A DNA stretch of 64,000 nt from assembly GCA_014867205.1 (NCBI GenBank), contig WGUO01000018.1:1-64000 (forward strand), written 5' to 3'. The position numbers and the translations under genes were made by a program. Within the stretch, counting starts at the first letter, position 1, and each line of letters begins with the position of its first letter. The notes beneath the pieces were generated by a model. That model was given only the letters and a program-made list of their open reading frames with translations, had not been told where the DNA came from and ran no database searches. This DNA comes from Muribaculaceae bacterium (GTDB taxonomy: Bacteria; Bacteroidota; Bacteroidia; Bacteroidales; Muribaculaceae). Shown here in pieces: positions 50,543 through 60,808 of the stretch.

Positions 50543-51508
50543 CTACGTGCGGTCGGAGGTGGTGCTCGCAATGACTTCGGCGTTGGCGAATCTTCGTATC
50601 CAGGGCCAGGAATATGGGGTGTCGGGAAGCACGACAAGGCCGTCGAGGTGCTCTTCCTCACGCAGCAGGGCTGCATATTTGCCCATTGAGCCCTGGCTCG
50701 TGATGACATGGTGGCATCGCGACATGAGGGCGAGGTCGCTGTATCCCCGGTCTGAGCCGTTCATGTAGAAAACCTCGGCGTGAAGTTCGGCAAGCGGAGG
50801 CAGAAGATTCCTGGAGCACCACTCAGGCTCGTCGGAGAAAATAAAGAACCAGACCGGATTCCCTGCATATTCCGCCACCCGCATGCAGGCATCGAAGAAA
50901 TAGCCTATGTCTGCAGGCTCGCCGTAGGCTTTGTTGTATCTCGCGAGGTCTCCGCGTCTGACATGTACGGCGCAGATATCGAAATCTCTGGCGACATCCT
51001 TGATATATTCATTTTTTTTCAGGGTGATGGAGTCAAGATGCGAAGGGACGATGCGGAATACACGGCGGAAATATTCTGAATACATCTGCTCCGGGTCATG
51101 GAAATAGCCGTCCACATACCTGGGTCCACGTATATCCAGCCATGCGAACGGGTCTTCGTCATCGGTAAAATAATTGTTGTGCCTGTAGAACGCCGACAGG
51201 TATAGGCGGGTAAGCAGGCCGTGGCGTGCCTCGGTGAAGTCGAGGTCGGGGAAGAGTCTCAGCAGGTCGAAATTACGGCAGAAGCGGTTGTCAAGGTCCA
51301 TTCCGGATTCTCTGAACCAGCGAAGGTCAAACTGTACCTCCTCACCCCGAAGAGTCAGCATATACCCTACGAGATAGAAGTGCATCTGCGAGCAGATACC
51401 GCCATCCATTGCGATTATCACCCTGTCGGGAAGCAGGTGGCATTTGGCCAGTAATCGGGCAATTGCCGAGCAGGCTTCTTTTGCAGTTGAGCGGAGAGAC
51501 CCTTTCAT
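50543..51508 (-). CDS. GT11-type alpha-1,2-fucosyltransferase-like protein
   Basis: The 321-residue protein has the GT11 features DGGICSQMHFYLVGYML near the start and VHVRRGD (about residue 180), the GDP-fucose-binding motif, plus a C-terminal ITSQGSMGKYAALL-like segment. It would add fucose to a surface glycan from the cytoplasmic side. It stands alone next to ribosomal and tRNA-modification genes and starts 4 bp before the cinA-like gene's end. Confidence 0.85.
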   Translation of the reverse strand: MKGSLRSTAKEACSAIARLLAKCHLLPDRVIIAMDGGICSQMHFYLVGYMLTLRGEEVQFDLRWFRESGMDLDNRFCRNFDLLRLFPDLDFTEARHGLLTRLYLSAFYRHNNYFTDDEDPFAWLDIRGPRYVDGYFHDPEQMYSEYFRRVFRIVPSHLDSITLKKNEYIKDVARDFDICAVHVRRGDLARYNKAYGEPADIGYFFDACMRVAEYAGNPVWFFIFSDEPEWCSRNLLPPLAELHAEVFYMNGSDRGYSDLALMSRCHHVITSQGSMGKYAALLREEEHLDGLVVLPDTPYSWPWIRRFANAEVIASTTSDRT

Positions 51509-51512
51509 GGTG

Positions 51513-52316
51513 TCAGTCGTCGTTGATATCCTCCTGCTCTTTATAATTGTTGCGGAGGAGTCTGATGAGCATCACCATGACATGGTTTGTGGCGCTCTCG
51601 ATCACCTGGTCGCGGTCGCCCGAGAAATGTATCAGCTCGGTGGCTATCTGCGAGCCATATTTAGCGGCCATCCAGACTGTGCCCACCGGCTTGAATTTGG
51701 TGCCTCCGTCAGGACCCGCAATGCCCGAAGTGGCCAATGCGCAATCAGAGCGCATGAGGCTTGAGGCACCCGCGGCCATAGCCTCAACGACCTGCCGGCT
51801 TACGGCTCCGTGGCGTGCCAGGTCGTCGCGCGAAACCCCAAGGACATTGGCCTTGACATCGTTGCTGTAACTCACCACACTGCCCAAAAAATAAGCGGAA
51901 GAGCCCGGGTTGCGCGTGATCTGATGGGCTATGTTTCCGCCGGTGCAGCTTTCGGCGCAACCCACGGTCAGCTCCCGTTCGGTCAGCAGGTCGCCCAGCA
52001 CCTGCGGCACGCTCTTGTCGTCGGTGGTGACAATCTCCTCGCTGAACATGTCCTGCAGCTGCTGCTGGAACTTATTCATCTTGAACCGCAGCAACTCAAC
52101 GCCCGGGTTTACTCCGGTGAGGGTAATCTTTGTCACGAGGTTGTTGCTGTCGATCGAGATCCTGACGAAATCAGGCAGTAGAGACTCGAAGTGTCTCATG
52201 ATGTTGCGGAGTTCATCGCCGGTGTAGCCATAGATGACCACATGACGGGTCTCAGTGGGCATCTTGGCTTGATTGCTCTTTCCGCATTTATCGCGCGGTG
52301 TGTCCTTCTGTGTCAT
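51513..52316 (-). CDS. CinA-family amidohydrolase (C-terminal domain type)
   Basis: The 267-residue protein has the CinA C-terminal domain from about residue 100 (LTERELTVGCAESCTGGNIA, SYSNDVKANVLGV, TSGIAGPDGGT), which deamidates nicotinamide mononucleotide in NAD recycling. The N-terminal 100 residues are not the MoCF domain; they resemble the small domain linking the two halves in full-length CinA. It lies 32 bp behind tsaD. Confidence 0.88.
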   Translation of the reverse strand: MTQKDTPRDKCGKSNQAKMPTETRHVVIYGYTGDELRNIMRHFESLLPDFVRISIDSNNLVTKITLTGVNPGVELLRFKMNKFQQQLQDMFSEEIVTTDDKSVPQVLGDLLTERELTVGCAESCTGGNIAHQITRNPGSSAYFLGSVVSYSNDVKANVLGVSRDDLARHGAVSRQVVEAMAAGASSLMRSDCALATSGIAGPDGGTKFKPVGTVWMAAKYGSQIATELIHFSGDRDQVIESATNHVMVMLIRLLRNNYKEQEDINDD

Positions 52317-52348
52317 AACGTGTCTAATTTGGTATGCGCACCGGTCGG

Positions 52349-53365
52349 TCAGATGGTGACGCGGGCGAATGGCGGGAGCGCCAGGTCGCTGAATTCTTTT
52401 TTAAGGTATTTGAAATAGCCGGCCATAGCCACCATGGCGGCATTGTCGGTGGTGAACTTTCTGGGGGGAATCCACGCCTTGACTCCGAGTCGGCCGCAAA
52501 GGCGGGATACTGCATCTCGAACGCCCGAGTTGGCTGACACTCCGCCGCCGATGGCCACATGACGCACGCCTGTCTGGCGGATGGCGGGCTCGAGTTTGGA
52601 GAGCAGGATGTCGATGATGGTCTTCTGAAGCGATGCGCAGAGGTCCGCCTTGTTCTCCTCGACAAAGTTGGGGTTCTCACGCATGGCGTCGCGAAGCGTG
52701 TAAAGGAACGAGGTCTTCAGCCCGCTGAACGAATAGTCGAGTCCAGGTATGTGGGGCTTGCTGAAATGGAAGCGCTTTGGATCACCCTCGGCGGCAAGCC
52801 GGTCGATGTGCGGGCCGCCGGGGTAGGGCATCCCCATAACCTTGGCGCACTTGTCGAACGCCTCTCCCGCGGCATCGTCGATGGTGCGTCCGAGAATCTC
52901 CATGTCAGACTCTGACCGTACCAGGACTATCTGTGAGTTGCCGCCCGAGACCAGCAGGCAGAGGAACGGGAACTCCGGCACCTCGTCGGCCTCGGTCTCC
53001 CTGATGAAATGTGACAGCACGTGGCCGTGCAGATGGTTTACATCCACAAGTGGTATGTCAAGTCCTATTGCCATGCCCTTCGCGAACGATGTGCCTACAT
53101 GAAGCGAGCCAAGCAGCCCGGGCCCGCGGGTATAGGCGATTGCCGACAGGTCGGAGGGCTTTATGGCCGCCTGTCGGAGCGCCTCCGAAACGACCGGCAC
53201 TATGTTCTGCTGGTGGACTCGCGACGCAAGCTCGGGTACGACCCCGCCGTAGGCCTCATGGACCTTCTGGCTTGCTATCACGTTGCTTTTCAGCAGTCCG
53301 TCGGCAATCACTGCTGCCGATGTGTCGTCGCACGACGATTCTATGCCAAGTATGATGTCACTCAT
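52349..53365 (-). CDS. tsaD: tRNA threonylcarbamoyl transferase TsaD
   Basis: The 338-residue ASKHA-fold enzyme transfers threonylcarbamoyl to A37 of tRNA. It has GIESSCDDTSAAV at the start, the metal site HLHGHVLSHF and the C-terminal VAIGGGVSANSGVR. Its partner synthase Sua5 is at 46280. Confidence 0.97.
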   Translation of the reverse strand: MSDIILGIESSCDDTSAAVIADGLLKSNVIASQKVHEAYGGVVPELASRVHQQNIVPVVSEALRQAAIKPSDLSAIAYTRGPGLLGSLHVGTSFAKGMAIGLDIPLVDVNHLHGHVLSHFIRETEADEVPEFPFLCLLVSGGNSQIVLVRSESDMEILGRTIDDAAGEAFDKCAKVMGMPYPGGPHIDRLAAEGDPKRFHFSKPHIPGLDYSFSGLKTSFLYTLRDAMRENPNFVEENKADLCASLQKTIIDILLSKLEPAIRQTGVRHVAIGGGVSANSGVRDAVSRLCGRLGVKAWIPPRKFTTDNAAMVAMAGYFKYLKKEFSDLALPPFARVTI

Positions 53366-53385
53366 TTTATATCCGGATTAACGTA

Positions 53386-53416
53386 CAAAGTTAATGAATT
53401 CGCACCTATTTTAAAA
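53386..53416 (-). promoter_or_regulatory. Candidate promoter of tsaD
   Basis: Minus-strand TAACTTTG (53386-53393) and TTTT (53413-53416) at a 19-bp spacing; the -33 has one mismatch. A short untranslated leader of about 14 nt follows. Confidence 0.55.
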
Positions 53417-53493
53417 GAAAAACATTTTTTTTGATTAAATTTGCAGTTGGATAGGCGAGAAATATATATGATCGCCAGTCCCAGGCCCCGGAA

Positions 53494-56400
53494 ATGTCTA
53501 CAACAAGGTCAATATATAAAGTTTTTCGCAGCATTCTTTTTTCTGCCGTGCTGACAGTCTTAGGGTTGGTCGCGGCACTTTATATCATTGTATCCGTTCC
53601 GGGCGTTCAGCGCGCCGTGAAGTCGCGTGCCGAGAGGGAACTGACCTCGTTGCTCGGCGGCCGGGTAGAGATCGGCGAGGTCGACATTTACCCGTTCAAC
53701 GAAGTCAGGCTTCATGCCGTCTCGCTCTACACACCGGGAGGCGTCCGGTGTGTGTCGGTCGGACGCCTCGGCGCCGGCATCGATTTGTGGAAACTCATAT
53801 CTACCGGCGATATAGAGGTGACCTATGCCGAGATTATCTCGCTGAACGCGCGCGTGGAGCAGTCGAGCCAGGGGGGACCGCTAAACATACAGTACATCAT
53901 CGACGCCCTCTCGGGAAAGGAGAAAAAGACACCTCCCCCTCGGTTCCAGGTGCGGCTGCACAACGTGGTGATTCGAAAATCAAACCTTTCGTTCCACCGC
54001 ACATGGGTAGAGCGTAATCCCGATCCCGGGCGTATAGATTTCAATCATATTGACCTCAGGAACTTCAGGGTGGACGTTGCTTTCCCGATTATCTCCAACG
54101 ACGATTTCAGTGTTGACCTGCGCCGCTTGGCTTTTGAGGAGGAGAGTGGCTTCTCGCTGAATTCTTTGTCGTGCAAGGCACATATTACGCCGGCAGAACT
54201 TCAATTGCGCGATTTCAAACTAAGGACAGAACGATCTGAGATTATCCTGTCAGACCAGACACTGAAAATTGACGGCTACGGAAAAATCATGGATGCGCTC
54301 CGAAGCGGCGACCATTCATTGCAGTTGGAGGCAGCCCCGCTCTGTCCGGCTGATTTCGCTGCTTTCTTCCCTCCCCTCAGTGAGTTCGTCAGCTCGATGT
54401 CGCTGACAGCCGACATTCACGGCAATCTTGACAGGGCCACACTCAACACACTGGAATTCTCCGCACCCGACGATCATGTCAGGCTCTCACTCTCGGGTTA
54501 CGTGTCAGGGATCGGCTCTCCCGGCTTGATGGCTGCGGAGATAGGGCGTCTTGACTTTCGCGCGTCATCCGGTTTCATATCGCAGATCTCAGCCGTAATC
54601 CCCTGGAAAAGTGACAAGCCGCGTTCAATTGTGGCATCAGTCGGAGATTTTCATCTCATGGCTGCCGGGTATTTCAGTCAGGACGACCGTAAGGCGAGGG
54701 GAGTTGTGGAGGCAGAGACAGGAGTTGGCAATGTAAAGGCATCGGGATCGGCCGCATGGAGCGACGAGCGTGTAGATGTGAACGAGATAGCTGTGCATGC
54801 CGTTGATTTTCGTCTCGGCAGTCTGCTGTCCAACCCGCGGATTGGTTCATTCAGTGCCGATGTGACGGGCGACATAAGCGTTATTGGCCGTGACATAGGT
54901 GGAGAGGTGTCGCTCACTGCCCCATATTTTGAGTTCAACTCCAACAGGTTTGAGAACATCACTGCCGAAGCTGTCAAGAAAGGCCGGTCAGTGACCGGAA
55001 AGGTCGGCCTCGATGGCGCGCTTGCCTCGCTTGATGCGACTGTCGAATGTGAGATCGCCGGTGAGTCCTCTCTCTGGAATCTGGACACGAGTATCGAACA
55101 CCTTGTGCCGGCGCCCCTCGGTGTCGGAGGCCTCAAGGCGACAGATGCACTGAGCGGGGACATTGTGCTAAGTCTGTCAGGTAATAAGCCCGACAACATG
55201 GCGGGTTCTGTCGAGGTCAGGAATTTTAATCTTGACGCGGCGAGAAAACTACATATCGAAGAGCTGACCCTTAGTGCCGATTTGACCGAGAATGGCAGGT
55301 CCTATGTATTAGGATCAGACTTTCTGAACGGAACCGTGAGTGGAGATTTTAACCCTACGGCAATTGTCGGCATGGTCCGTGGGTTGCTGGCTGAGGGACT
55401 TCCATCCTTAATATCCCCGGGTCAGGATACAGACACAGATGGGCAGCACGCCGAGTTCAGCCTCTCACTTCTGCCCGAGGACAATCTGTATGCCGTGCTC
55501 GGCACTCCGGTGCGCCCCGGTGTGCCACTGACAATTGACGGCAGTCTCGACGGTACCACCCGTTCGCTTGACCTGATGGTCGATGCCCCTTATCTTGTGA
55601 AGGGTAACGACAAACTTATAAAAAACACGGCTGTTGATTTGCGCATGTCGGCCGGTTCACCTATAACGGCGGCAGTGCGAACACAGTTTCCTCTGAAGAA
55701 TGACATGGCGGGACTCAATGTAACGCTTACTGCCCTGGCCGATAGGATTGGTGCCGATTTAGGCTGGAAGATGGAGAAGAATCCTGACAACACCGGCAAC
55801 GTGGGGCTGGACGTGGCTCTGGAGCGAGAGCCGCTCACAGGAAGCCTTGGCATAGACGCGCGGCTCCGTGACTCCGGATTCAGGCTCAACGGCGCATCAT
55901 GGGATATCTCGCCGGGTTATATCGACTATGCCGGGAAATCGCTTAGGGTCAACGGGCTTCGCATATCACACGGGCCACAGTTCGTCGACATTCACGGTAG
56001 TGCCTCGGAGTCGCCTCTCGATGTCCTTACAGCCGAACTCGCCGGCATTGACCTTGAATACATCTTCAATATCCTCAACATAAACCATGTGGATTTCGGA
56101 GGAATCGCCACAGGCCGTGCGGTTGTGACCGACCTGTTCAGTAAGGCACCTGTGGCGCAAACCGACGGACTTTTTGTGAAAAACCTTGCCTATAACGGTT
56201 GTGTGCTTGGCGACGGACAGCTTGAGAGCCACTGGGATAATGAGGAGAAGATGGTTGCCATAAACGCCGACATAGCGGCAGCCGACACAGCATCGGCCAC
56301 GGTGCGCGGCGGTGTCTACGTGACGCGCGACTCGCTCTCGTTTGACTTCACGGCCAAGAAACTGGACATAGAGTTTCTGCAGCCATTCATGAGCGGCTTC

Positions 56401-58014
56401 ACGTCGAGTGTAAGAGGACGCGCCAGCGGCGAGCTTAAACTCTACGGCACATTCTCAGACATAGATCTCGGCGGATGGGCATATGCCGACACCATAACCA
56501 TGTTGGTCGACCAGACCAATGTCTATTACAGCGGTGCGGACACGGTGAGGTTCTCGCTGGGCCGAATATCCATACCCCGCATGCGTCTATATGACAAGTA
56601 CGGGCACAGTGGTCTGATAAGCGGAGAGGTCAGGCATGATTATCTGCGCGATGCGCAGTTCCGGTTCGATTTTACCGATGTGCGTGACATGCTGGTCTAT
56701 GACACGGGCCCGAAGGTGAATCCCCGCTGGTATGGCCATGTGTTTGCGAGCGGCACGGCATCGCTCCGCGGCATACCGGGCCTTATAGCCATCAACATCA
56801 ATATGCGTACGGGTCCGCAATCGGAGTTTACGCTGGTTCTCGACGAGACCCAGACAGCCATAGACTATAAGTTCCTGACGTTTACGGATAAAAGGGGAGA
56901 GGCGCAACGCGCGCTCGAGGTTGAGGAGACGTTTGAGGACCGGTTCCGAAAGCGGGCGGTGACGGCAGTGCGCGAGCGGCAGGACGTGTTCAACCTTGAC
57001 CTGGCCCTTGACGTCAGACCCGGTACCGACCTCGTGATAGTCATGGATCCACAGGCCGGTGACAAGATCTCGGCCAATGGCAGCGGCGCGCTGCAGATGC
57101 ACTATGACAGCGATGATGACAAATTCGACATATACGGCAAGTACACACTTGAGCGCGGCAACTACAACTTCAGCCTTCAGGACCTGATACTGAAGAATTT
57201 CACCATCCGTCCCGGCAGCAGCATATCATTCAACGGCGACCCCCTTGCCGGACTGCTCGACATCACCGCCGCATATCGTGTCAACACCAACCTCAAGGAT
57301 CTCGACCGCTCGTTTGAGTCTGATCCCGACCTGAACAGAACCAGTGTCCCCGTAGATGCGTTACTTAAAGTCAGGGGTGACATACATGCGCCTGAGATAA
57401 ACTTTGACATTTCGCTGCCGACGGTTACCTCAGATGTCGAGCGCAAGGTGCGGAGCATAGTCTCGACCGAGGACATGATGAACCGCCAGGTCATATACCT
57501 GCTTGCGCTCAACCGGTTCTATACGCCGGAGTACATGGGTGCGGAGCAGGGCGGTGAGCTCGCGTCTGTCGCGTCGTCAACACTGTCGTCTCAACTGCAG
57601 AACATCATCGGCTCTCTCACTGATAAGTTCTCGCTCGCGCCTTCGTTCAAATCAGAGAAGAGCGATCTCTCGGACATGGAGGTTGACGTAGCCCTGTCGT
57701 CGAGTCTGTTCGACAACCGGCTGCTGCTGAACGGCAACCTCGGATACCGTGACCGCAGCACGTCCCAGACCACATTTATCGGTGACTTCGACCTGGAGTA
57801 TCTGCTCTCGCGCGACGGCAAGCTACGCCTCAAGGCATACAATCATTTCAATGATGCCTCGTATTATCTGAAGTCAGCGCTCACCACCCAGGGAATCGGC
57901 ATTATATATCGCAAAGAGTTTAACGATCCGTTCGCGTTCATCAAGAGGATGTTCCGGAAAAAGAATAAAACCGGTTCCAGGCAACCAGACAAAGAAAATA
58001 AAAACAATAAATAG
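53494..58014 (+). CDS. tamB: Translocation and assembly module protein TamB
   Basis: The 1506-residue protein has an N-terminal membrane anchor (about residues 12-35) and a long beta-helical AsmA/TamB body built of repeated amphipathic strands. The C-terminal TamB (DUF490) domain includes the YLLALNRFY segment and strands near the end. TamB bridges the inner and outer membranes and is implicated in lipid transport and barrel assembly. A TAAATTTG -7 box lies at 53436-53443. Its stop overlaps the GTG start of the patatin gene. Bacteroidetes TamB proteins are typically this long. Confidence 0.92.
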   Translation: MSTTRSIYKVFRSILFSAVLTVLGLVAALYIIVSVPGVQRAVKSRAERELTSLLGGRVEIGEVDIYPFNEVRLHAVSLYTPGGVRCVSVGRLGAGIDLWKLISTGDIEVTYAEIISLNARVEQSSQGGPLNIQYIIDALSGKEKKTPPPRFQVRLHNVVIRKSNLSFHRTWVERNPDPGRIDFNHIDLRNFRVDVAFPIISNDDFSVDLRRLAFEEESGFSLNSLSCKAHITPAELQLRDFKLRTERSEIILSDQTLKIDGYGKIMDALRSGDHSLQLEAAPLCPADFAAFFPPLSEFVSSMSLTADIHGNLDRATLNTLEFSAPDDHVRLSLSGYVSGIGSPGLMAAEIGRLDFRASSGFISQISAVIPWKSDKPRSIVASVGDFHLMAAGYFSQDDRKARGVVEAETGVGNVKASGSAAWSDERVDVNEIAVHAVDFRLGSLLSNPRIGSFSADVTGDISVIGRDIGGEVSLTAPYFEFNSNRFENITAEAVKKGRSVTGKVGLDGALASLDATVECEIAGESSLWNLDTSIEHLVPAPLGVGGLKATDALSGDIVLSLSGNKPDNMAGSVEVRNFNLDAARKLHIEELTLSADLTENGRSYVLGSDFLNGTVSGDFNPTAIVGMVRGLLAEGLPSLISPGQDTDTDGQHAEFSLSLLPEDNLYAVLGTPVRPGVPLTIDGSLDGTTRSLDLMVDAPYLVKGNDKLIKNTAVDLRMSAGSPITAAVRTQFPLKNDMAGLNVTLTALADRIGADLGWKMEKNPDNTGNVGLDVALEREPLTGSLGIDARLRDSGFRLNGASWDISPGYIDYAGKSLRVNGLRISHGPQFVDIHGSASESPLDVLTAELAGIDLEYIFNILNINHVDFGGIATGRAVVTDLFSKAPVAQTDGLFVKNLAYNGCVLGDGQLESHWDNEEKMVAINADIAAADTASATVRGGVYVTRDSLSFDFTAKKLDIEFLQPFMSGFTSSVRGRASGELKLYGTFSDIDLGGWAYADTITMLVDQTNVYYSGADTVRFSLGRISIPRMRLYDKYGHSGLISGEVRHDYLRDAQFRFDFTDVRDMLVYDTGPKVNPRWYGHVFASGTASLRGIPGLIAININMRTGPQSEFTLVLDETQTAIDYKFLTFTDKRGEAQRALEVEETFEDRFRKRAVTAVRERQDVFNLDLALDVRPGTDLVIVMDPQAGDKISANGSGALQMHYDSDDDKFDIYGKYTLERGNYNFSLQDLILKNFTIRPGSSISFNGDPLAGLLDITAAYRVNTNLKDLDRSFESDPDLNRTSVPVDALLKVRGDIHAPEINFDISLPTVTSDVERKVRSIVSTEDMMNRQVIYLLALNRFYTPEYMGAEQGGELASVASSTLSSQLQNIIGSLTDKFSLAPSFKSEKSDLSDMEVDVALSSSLFDNRLLLNGNLGYRDRSTSQTTFIGDFDLEYLLSRDGKLRLKAYNHFNDASYYLKSALTTQGIGIIYRKEFNDPFAFIKRMFRKKNKTGSRQPDKENKNNK

Positions 58015-58832
58015 TGAAGACAATAAATATAGAAGGACTTCTTGACCGCATCACATTCCGCAGTCGTGACTCGATTGGAGTTGCGTTCAGCGGCGGTGGA
58101 GCACGTGGCTTCTCTCACATAGGCGTGATTATGGCAATGGAGAAGTTCGGCATCAGTCCCCAGATACTTTCCGGCGTATCGGCCGGCTCGATCGCTGCCG
58201 TGCTCTATGCCGCCGGGCTGTCGCCGCTCGATATGCGCAAGTGCTTCGCGGATTCCAACAAGTTCGCGGACTTCCGCGAATGGACAGTTCCCAGGGACGG
58301 AATATTCAAACTCACGAGATTTGCCAGGATGCTTGAGTCTTGGCTCCCCGTGCGGCGTCTGGAGGAACTAAGGATTCCGACCGTGGTCTGCGCGACCAAT
58401 CTCGACCGCGGCACACAGGTCGGCTGGGTGAAAGGTGAGATAGTGCCGCGTGTGGTGGCGTCATGCAGCATACCTATAGTTTTCCGTCCTGTCGCCATCA
58501 ACGGCGCTCATTATGTAGACGGGGGTGTGCTTCACAATCTGCCGGCCTGGGCGATTCGTGATCATTGCGATGTGCTGTACGGCTCGAACTGCTCTCCACT
58601 CAACCAGAAGTATCAGTACAAGGACTCTCTGCTCGACATAGCCTTGCGCTCGTATCATCTCACCACAAAGTCGAATCTCATTTCCGACATACGCCTCTGC
58701 GACCATGTCATAACGCCTCGTGAGCTCACTGACCACAAGACCTTCGATCTCTCGACTCTTGACGCCGCGATAAAGATAGGCTACGAGGCCGCCTGCCGTC
58801 TGTTCGAGGCCCTGGGCAAGGCGGGAAAGTAG
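58014..58832 (+). CDS. Patatin-like phospholipase
   Basis: The 272-residue protein has the patatin oxyanion loop SGGGARGFSH, the nucleophile motif GVSAGS and the catalytic DGG (YVDGGVLHNLP), so it should be an active serine acyl hydrolase. It starts with GTG on the last base of the tamB stop codon, and the coupling suggests a joint role in envelope lipid handling. No signal peptide is seen. Confidence 0.9.
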   Translation: MKTINIEGLLDRITFRSRDSIGVAFSGGGARGFSHIGVIMAMEKFGISPQILSGVSAGSIAAVLYAAGLSPLDMRKCFADSNKFADFREWTVPRDGIFKLTRFARMLESWLPVRRLEELRIPTVVCATNLDRGTQVGWVKGEIVPRVVASCSIPIVFRPVAINGAHYVDGGVLHNLPAWAIRDHCDVLYGSNCSPLNQKYQYKDSLLDIALRSYHLTTKSNLISDIRLCDHVITPRELTDHKTFDLSTLDAAIKIGYEAACRLFEALGKAGK

Positions 58833-58926
58833 AAGGAATAGTCATTGCAAACGACACCCGACCATAGACATGGATTAATAAATAAACAATCAATCATATA
58901 CAGCACAATCCGAGGAAATAACTTCA

Positions 58927-60630
58927 ATGGAAAAACCTATCATCTATCAAGCCTTTCCGCGCATTCTCACAAATAGCAACGACAAGTGTGTGCCCGACGG
59001 GACATACGAGGAGAACGGCTCGGGAAAACTCAACGACATCACCCCCCGGCTTCTCAAGTCGCTTCGCGACATGGGAGTGAACTGCATCTGGCTGACCGGA
59101 ATAATCGAGATGGCCACAAAGACAGCCTTCGGTGACGGCCGTATACCGGCAGACAACCCGAATGTCGTAAAGGGTCAGGCCGGCTCGCCATATGCCATCA
59201 AGGACTATTATGACATTGCCCCGGCCATAGCCGAGGATATCGACAGGCGCATGGAGGAGTTCGAGGCTATGGTCAAGCGTGTGCACAAGGCGCAAATGAA
59301 ACTGATCATCGACTTCGTGCCCAATCACACGGCCCGTGTGTATCATTCCGACGTGTCGCCCAACGGCATCGAGGATTTCGGACAGGCTGACGACATATCG
59401 AAGTTTTTCGCCCCCGATAACAATTATTATTACATGACCAACCAGAGGTTCGCCCCGTCGTTCGATATCGCCAGGCCAGGCACGGCGCCTTATGTCGAGT
59501 TTCCGGCCAAGGCCACAGGCAATGACTGCTTCACAGCCTTCTGCGGAGAGTCTGACTGGTATGAGACCGTCAAGCTCAACTATGGCTACGACCCCGGTGA
59601 CCACACGACCCACTTTGACCCTGTGCCCGACACATGGCTCAAGATGCTTCATATCCTGCGCTTCTGGGCCTCAAAGGGTATTGACGGTTTCCGCTGCGAC
59701 ATGGTGTTCATGGTGCCCCGAGAGTTCTGGCACTGGGCTATTCCTCAAGTCAAGTCCGATTATCCGCATATCGTGTTTATCGGAGAGATTTATGATGTGG
59801 ATGCCTACAGGCCCTTTCTGGAATACTGCGGGTTCGACTACCTCTATGACAAGGTGAACCTCTATGACACCCTCAAGGGGATAGAGTGCCACAACATGTC
59901 GGCGGCGCAGCTGTCGTCATGCTGGCAGAGGGTAGACGGCATCGGTGACTCGATGCTCAACTTTCTGGAGAATCATGACGAGGTGCGTTTCGCATCGCGC
60001 GAGTTTGCCGGTGACCCCGCCAAGGCCGTCCCGTATCTCGTTACGAGCGCCATGATCTCGCGCGGCCCGTTCATGATATATTACGGTCAGGAACTCGGCG
60101 AGATGGCTCGTGACAACGAGGGCTTCGCAGGCGACAACAACCGTTCCACGATATTCGACTACTGGAGTTATGACACACTGCGCCGCTGGTATGACAACGG
60201 TCGCTGTACGGTCAGAAGACTGACCTCGCACGAGAAGTGGCTTCGCGCCGTCTATTCCAGAGTGCTCAACCTCTGCAACGAGTCAGAGGCGATACGCGAG
60301 GGTGAGTTCTTCGACCTGATGTATGTCAATCTGCGCAACCCCAGGTTCGATCCCCACAGGCAGTTCGCCTTCCTGCGGTATACAGACAAGGAGGTTCTTC
60401 TGTTTATTGTAAATTTTGACTCCAAGCCTGTCAGCGCGGGTGTCATGATACCTGACCTGGCTTTCGGCATGGCCGGCATCGGCGAGGGAATATCGCATAC
60501 CACAGACCTGATATGGGGCCTTGACCATACATTTGAGGTGGAGCGTGGGAAACCTGTGAATGTCGAGATCGGGGCCTATGACGCTCTCATTCTGCCCCTG
60601 CATAGGCTTCAGTCCGCTTCGGGAAAATAA
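58927..60630 (+). CDS. Cytoplasmic GH13 alpha-amylase-family protein
   Basis: The 567-residue enzyme has no signal peptide and all GH13 motifs intact: DFVPNH (129-134), GFRCD with nucleophile D258, the acid/base E287 in GEIYD, and the H350-D351 pair in ENHDE. A C-terminal beta domain follows. It probably acts on intracellular alpha-glucans. It is separate from the patatin gene (94 bp gap) and from prs. Confidence 0.92.
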   Translation: MEKPIIYQAFPRILTNSNDKCVPDGTYEENGSGKLNDITPRLLKSLRDMGVNCIWLTGIIEMATKTAFGDGRIPADNPNVVKGQAGSPYAIKDYYDIAPAIAEDIDRRMEEFEAMVKRVHKAQMKLIIDFVPNHTARVYHSDVSPNGIEDFGQADDISKFFAPDNNYYYMTNQRFAPSFDIARPGTAPYVEFPAKATGNDCFTAFCGESDWYETVKLNYGYDPGDHTTHFDPVPDTWLKMLHILRFWASKGIDGFRCDMVFMVPREFWHWAIPQVKSDYPHIVFIGEIYDVDAYRPFLEYCGFDYLYDKVNLYDTLKGIECHNMSAAQLSSCWQRVDGIGDSMLNFLENHDEVRFASREFAGDPAKAVPYLVTSAMISRGPFMIYYGQELGEMARDNEGFAGDNNRSTIFDYWSYDTLRRWYDNGRCTVRRLTSHEKWLRAVYSRVLNLCNESEAIREGEFFDLMYVNLRNPRFDPHRQFAFLRYTDKEVLLFIVNFDSKPVSAGVMIPDLAFGMAGIGEGISHTTDLIWGLDHTFEVERGKPVNVEIGAYDALILPLHRLQSASGK

Positions 60631-60664
60631 ATATGGGGTAGAGGGAAATATAAGTCGCAATAAT

Positions 60665-60695
60665 TTTGAACACTCATTTAAAATTTTTAATTTTG
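60665..60695 (+). promoter_or_regulatory. Promoter of prs
   Basis: TTTG (60665-60668), a 19-bp spacer and TAATTTTG (60688-60695) match the Bacteroidetes consensus exactly. The -33 element is itself part of a second TAATTTTG box (60661-60668). The leader to the ATG is about 107 nt. Confidence 0.78.
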
Positions 60696-60808
60696 TACTT
60701 CAAAAGGTGGCATCCGTGTCGCGGCATGCGTGAACGGTCACTCACAATCGATTGACAGACAACGTGTGCGCTACAACAGAAGTACAACCAACAACCATAC
60801 ATTTCAAT

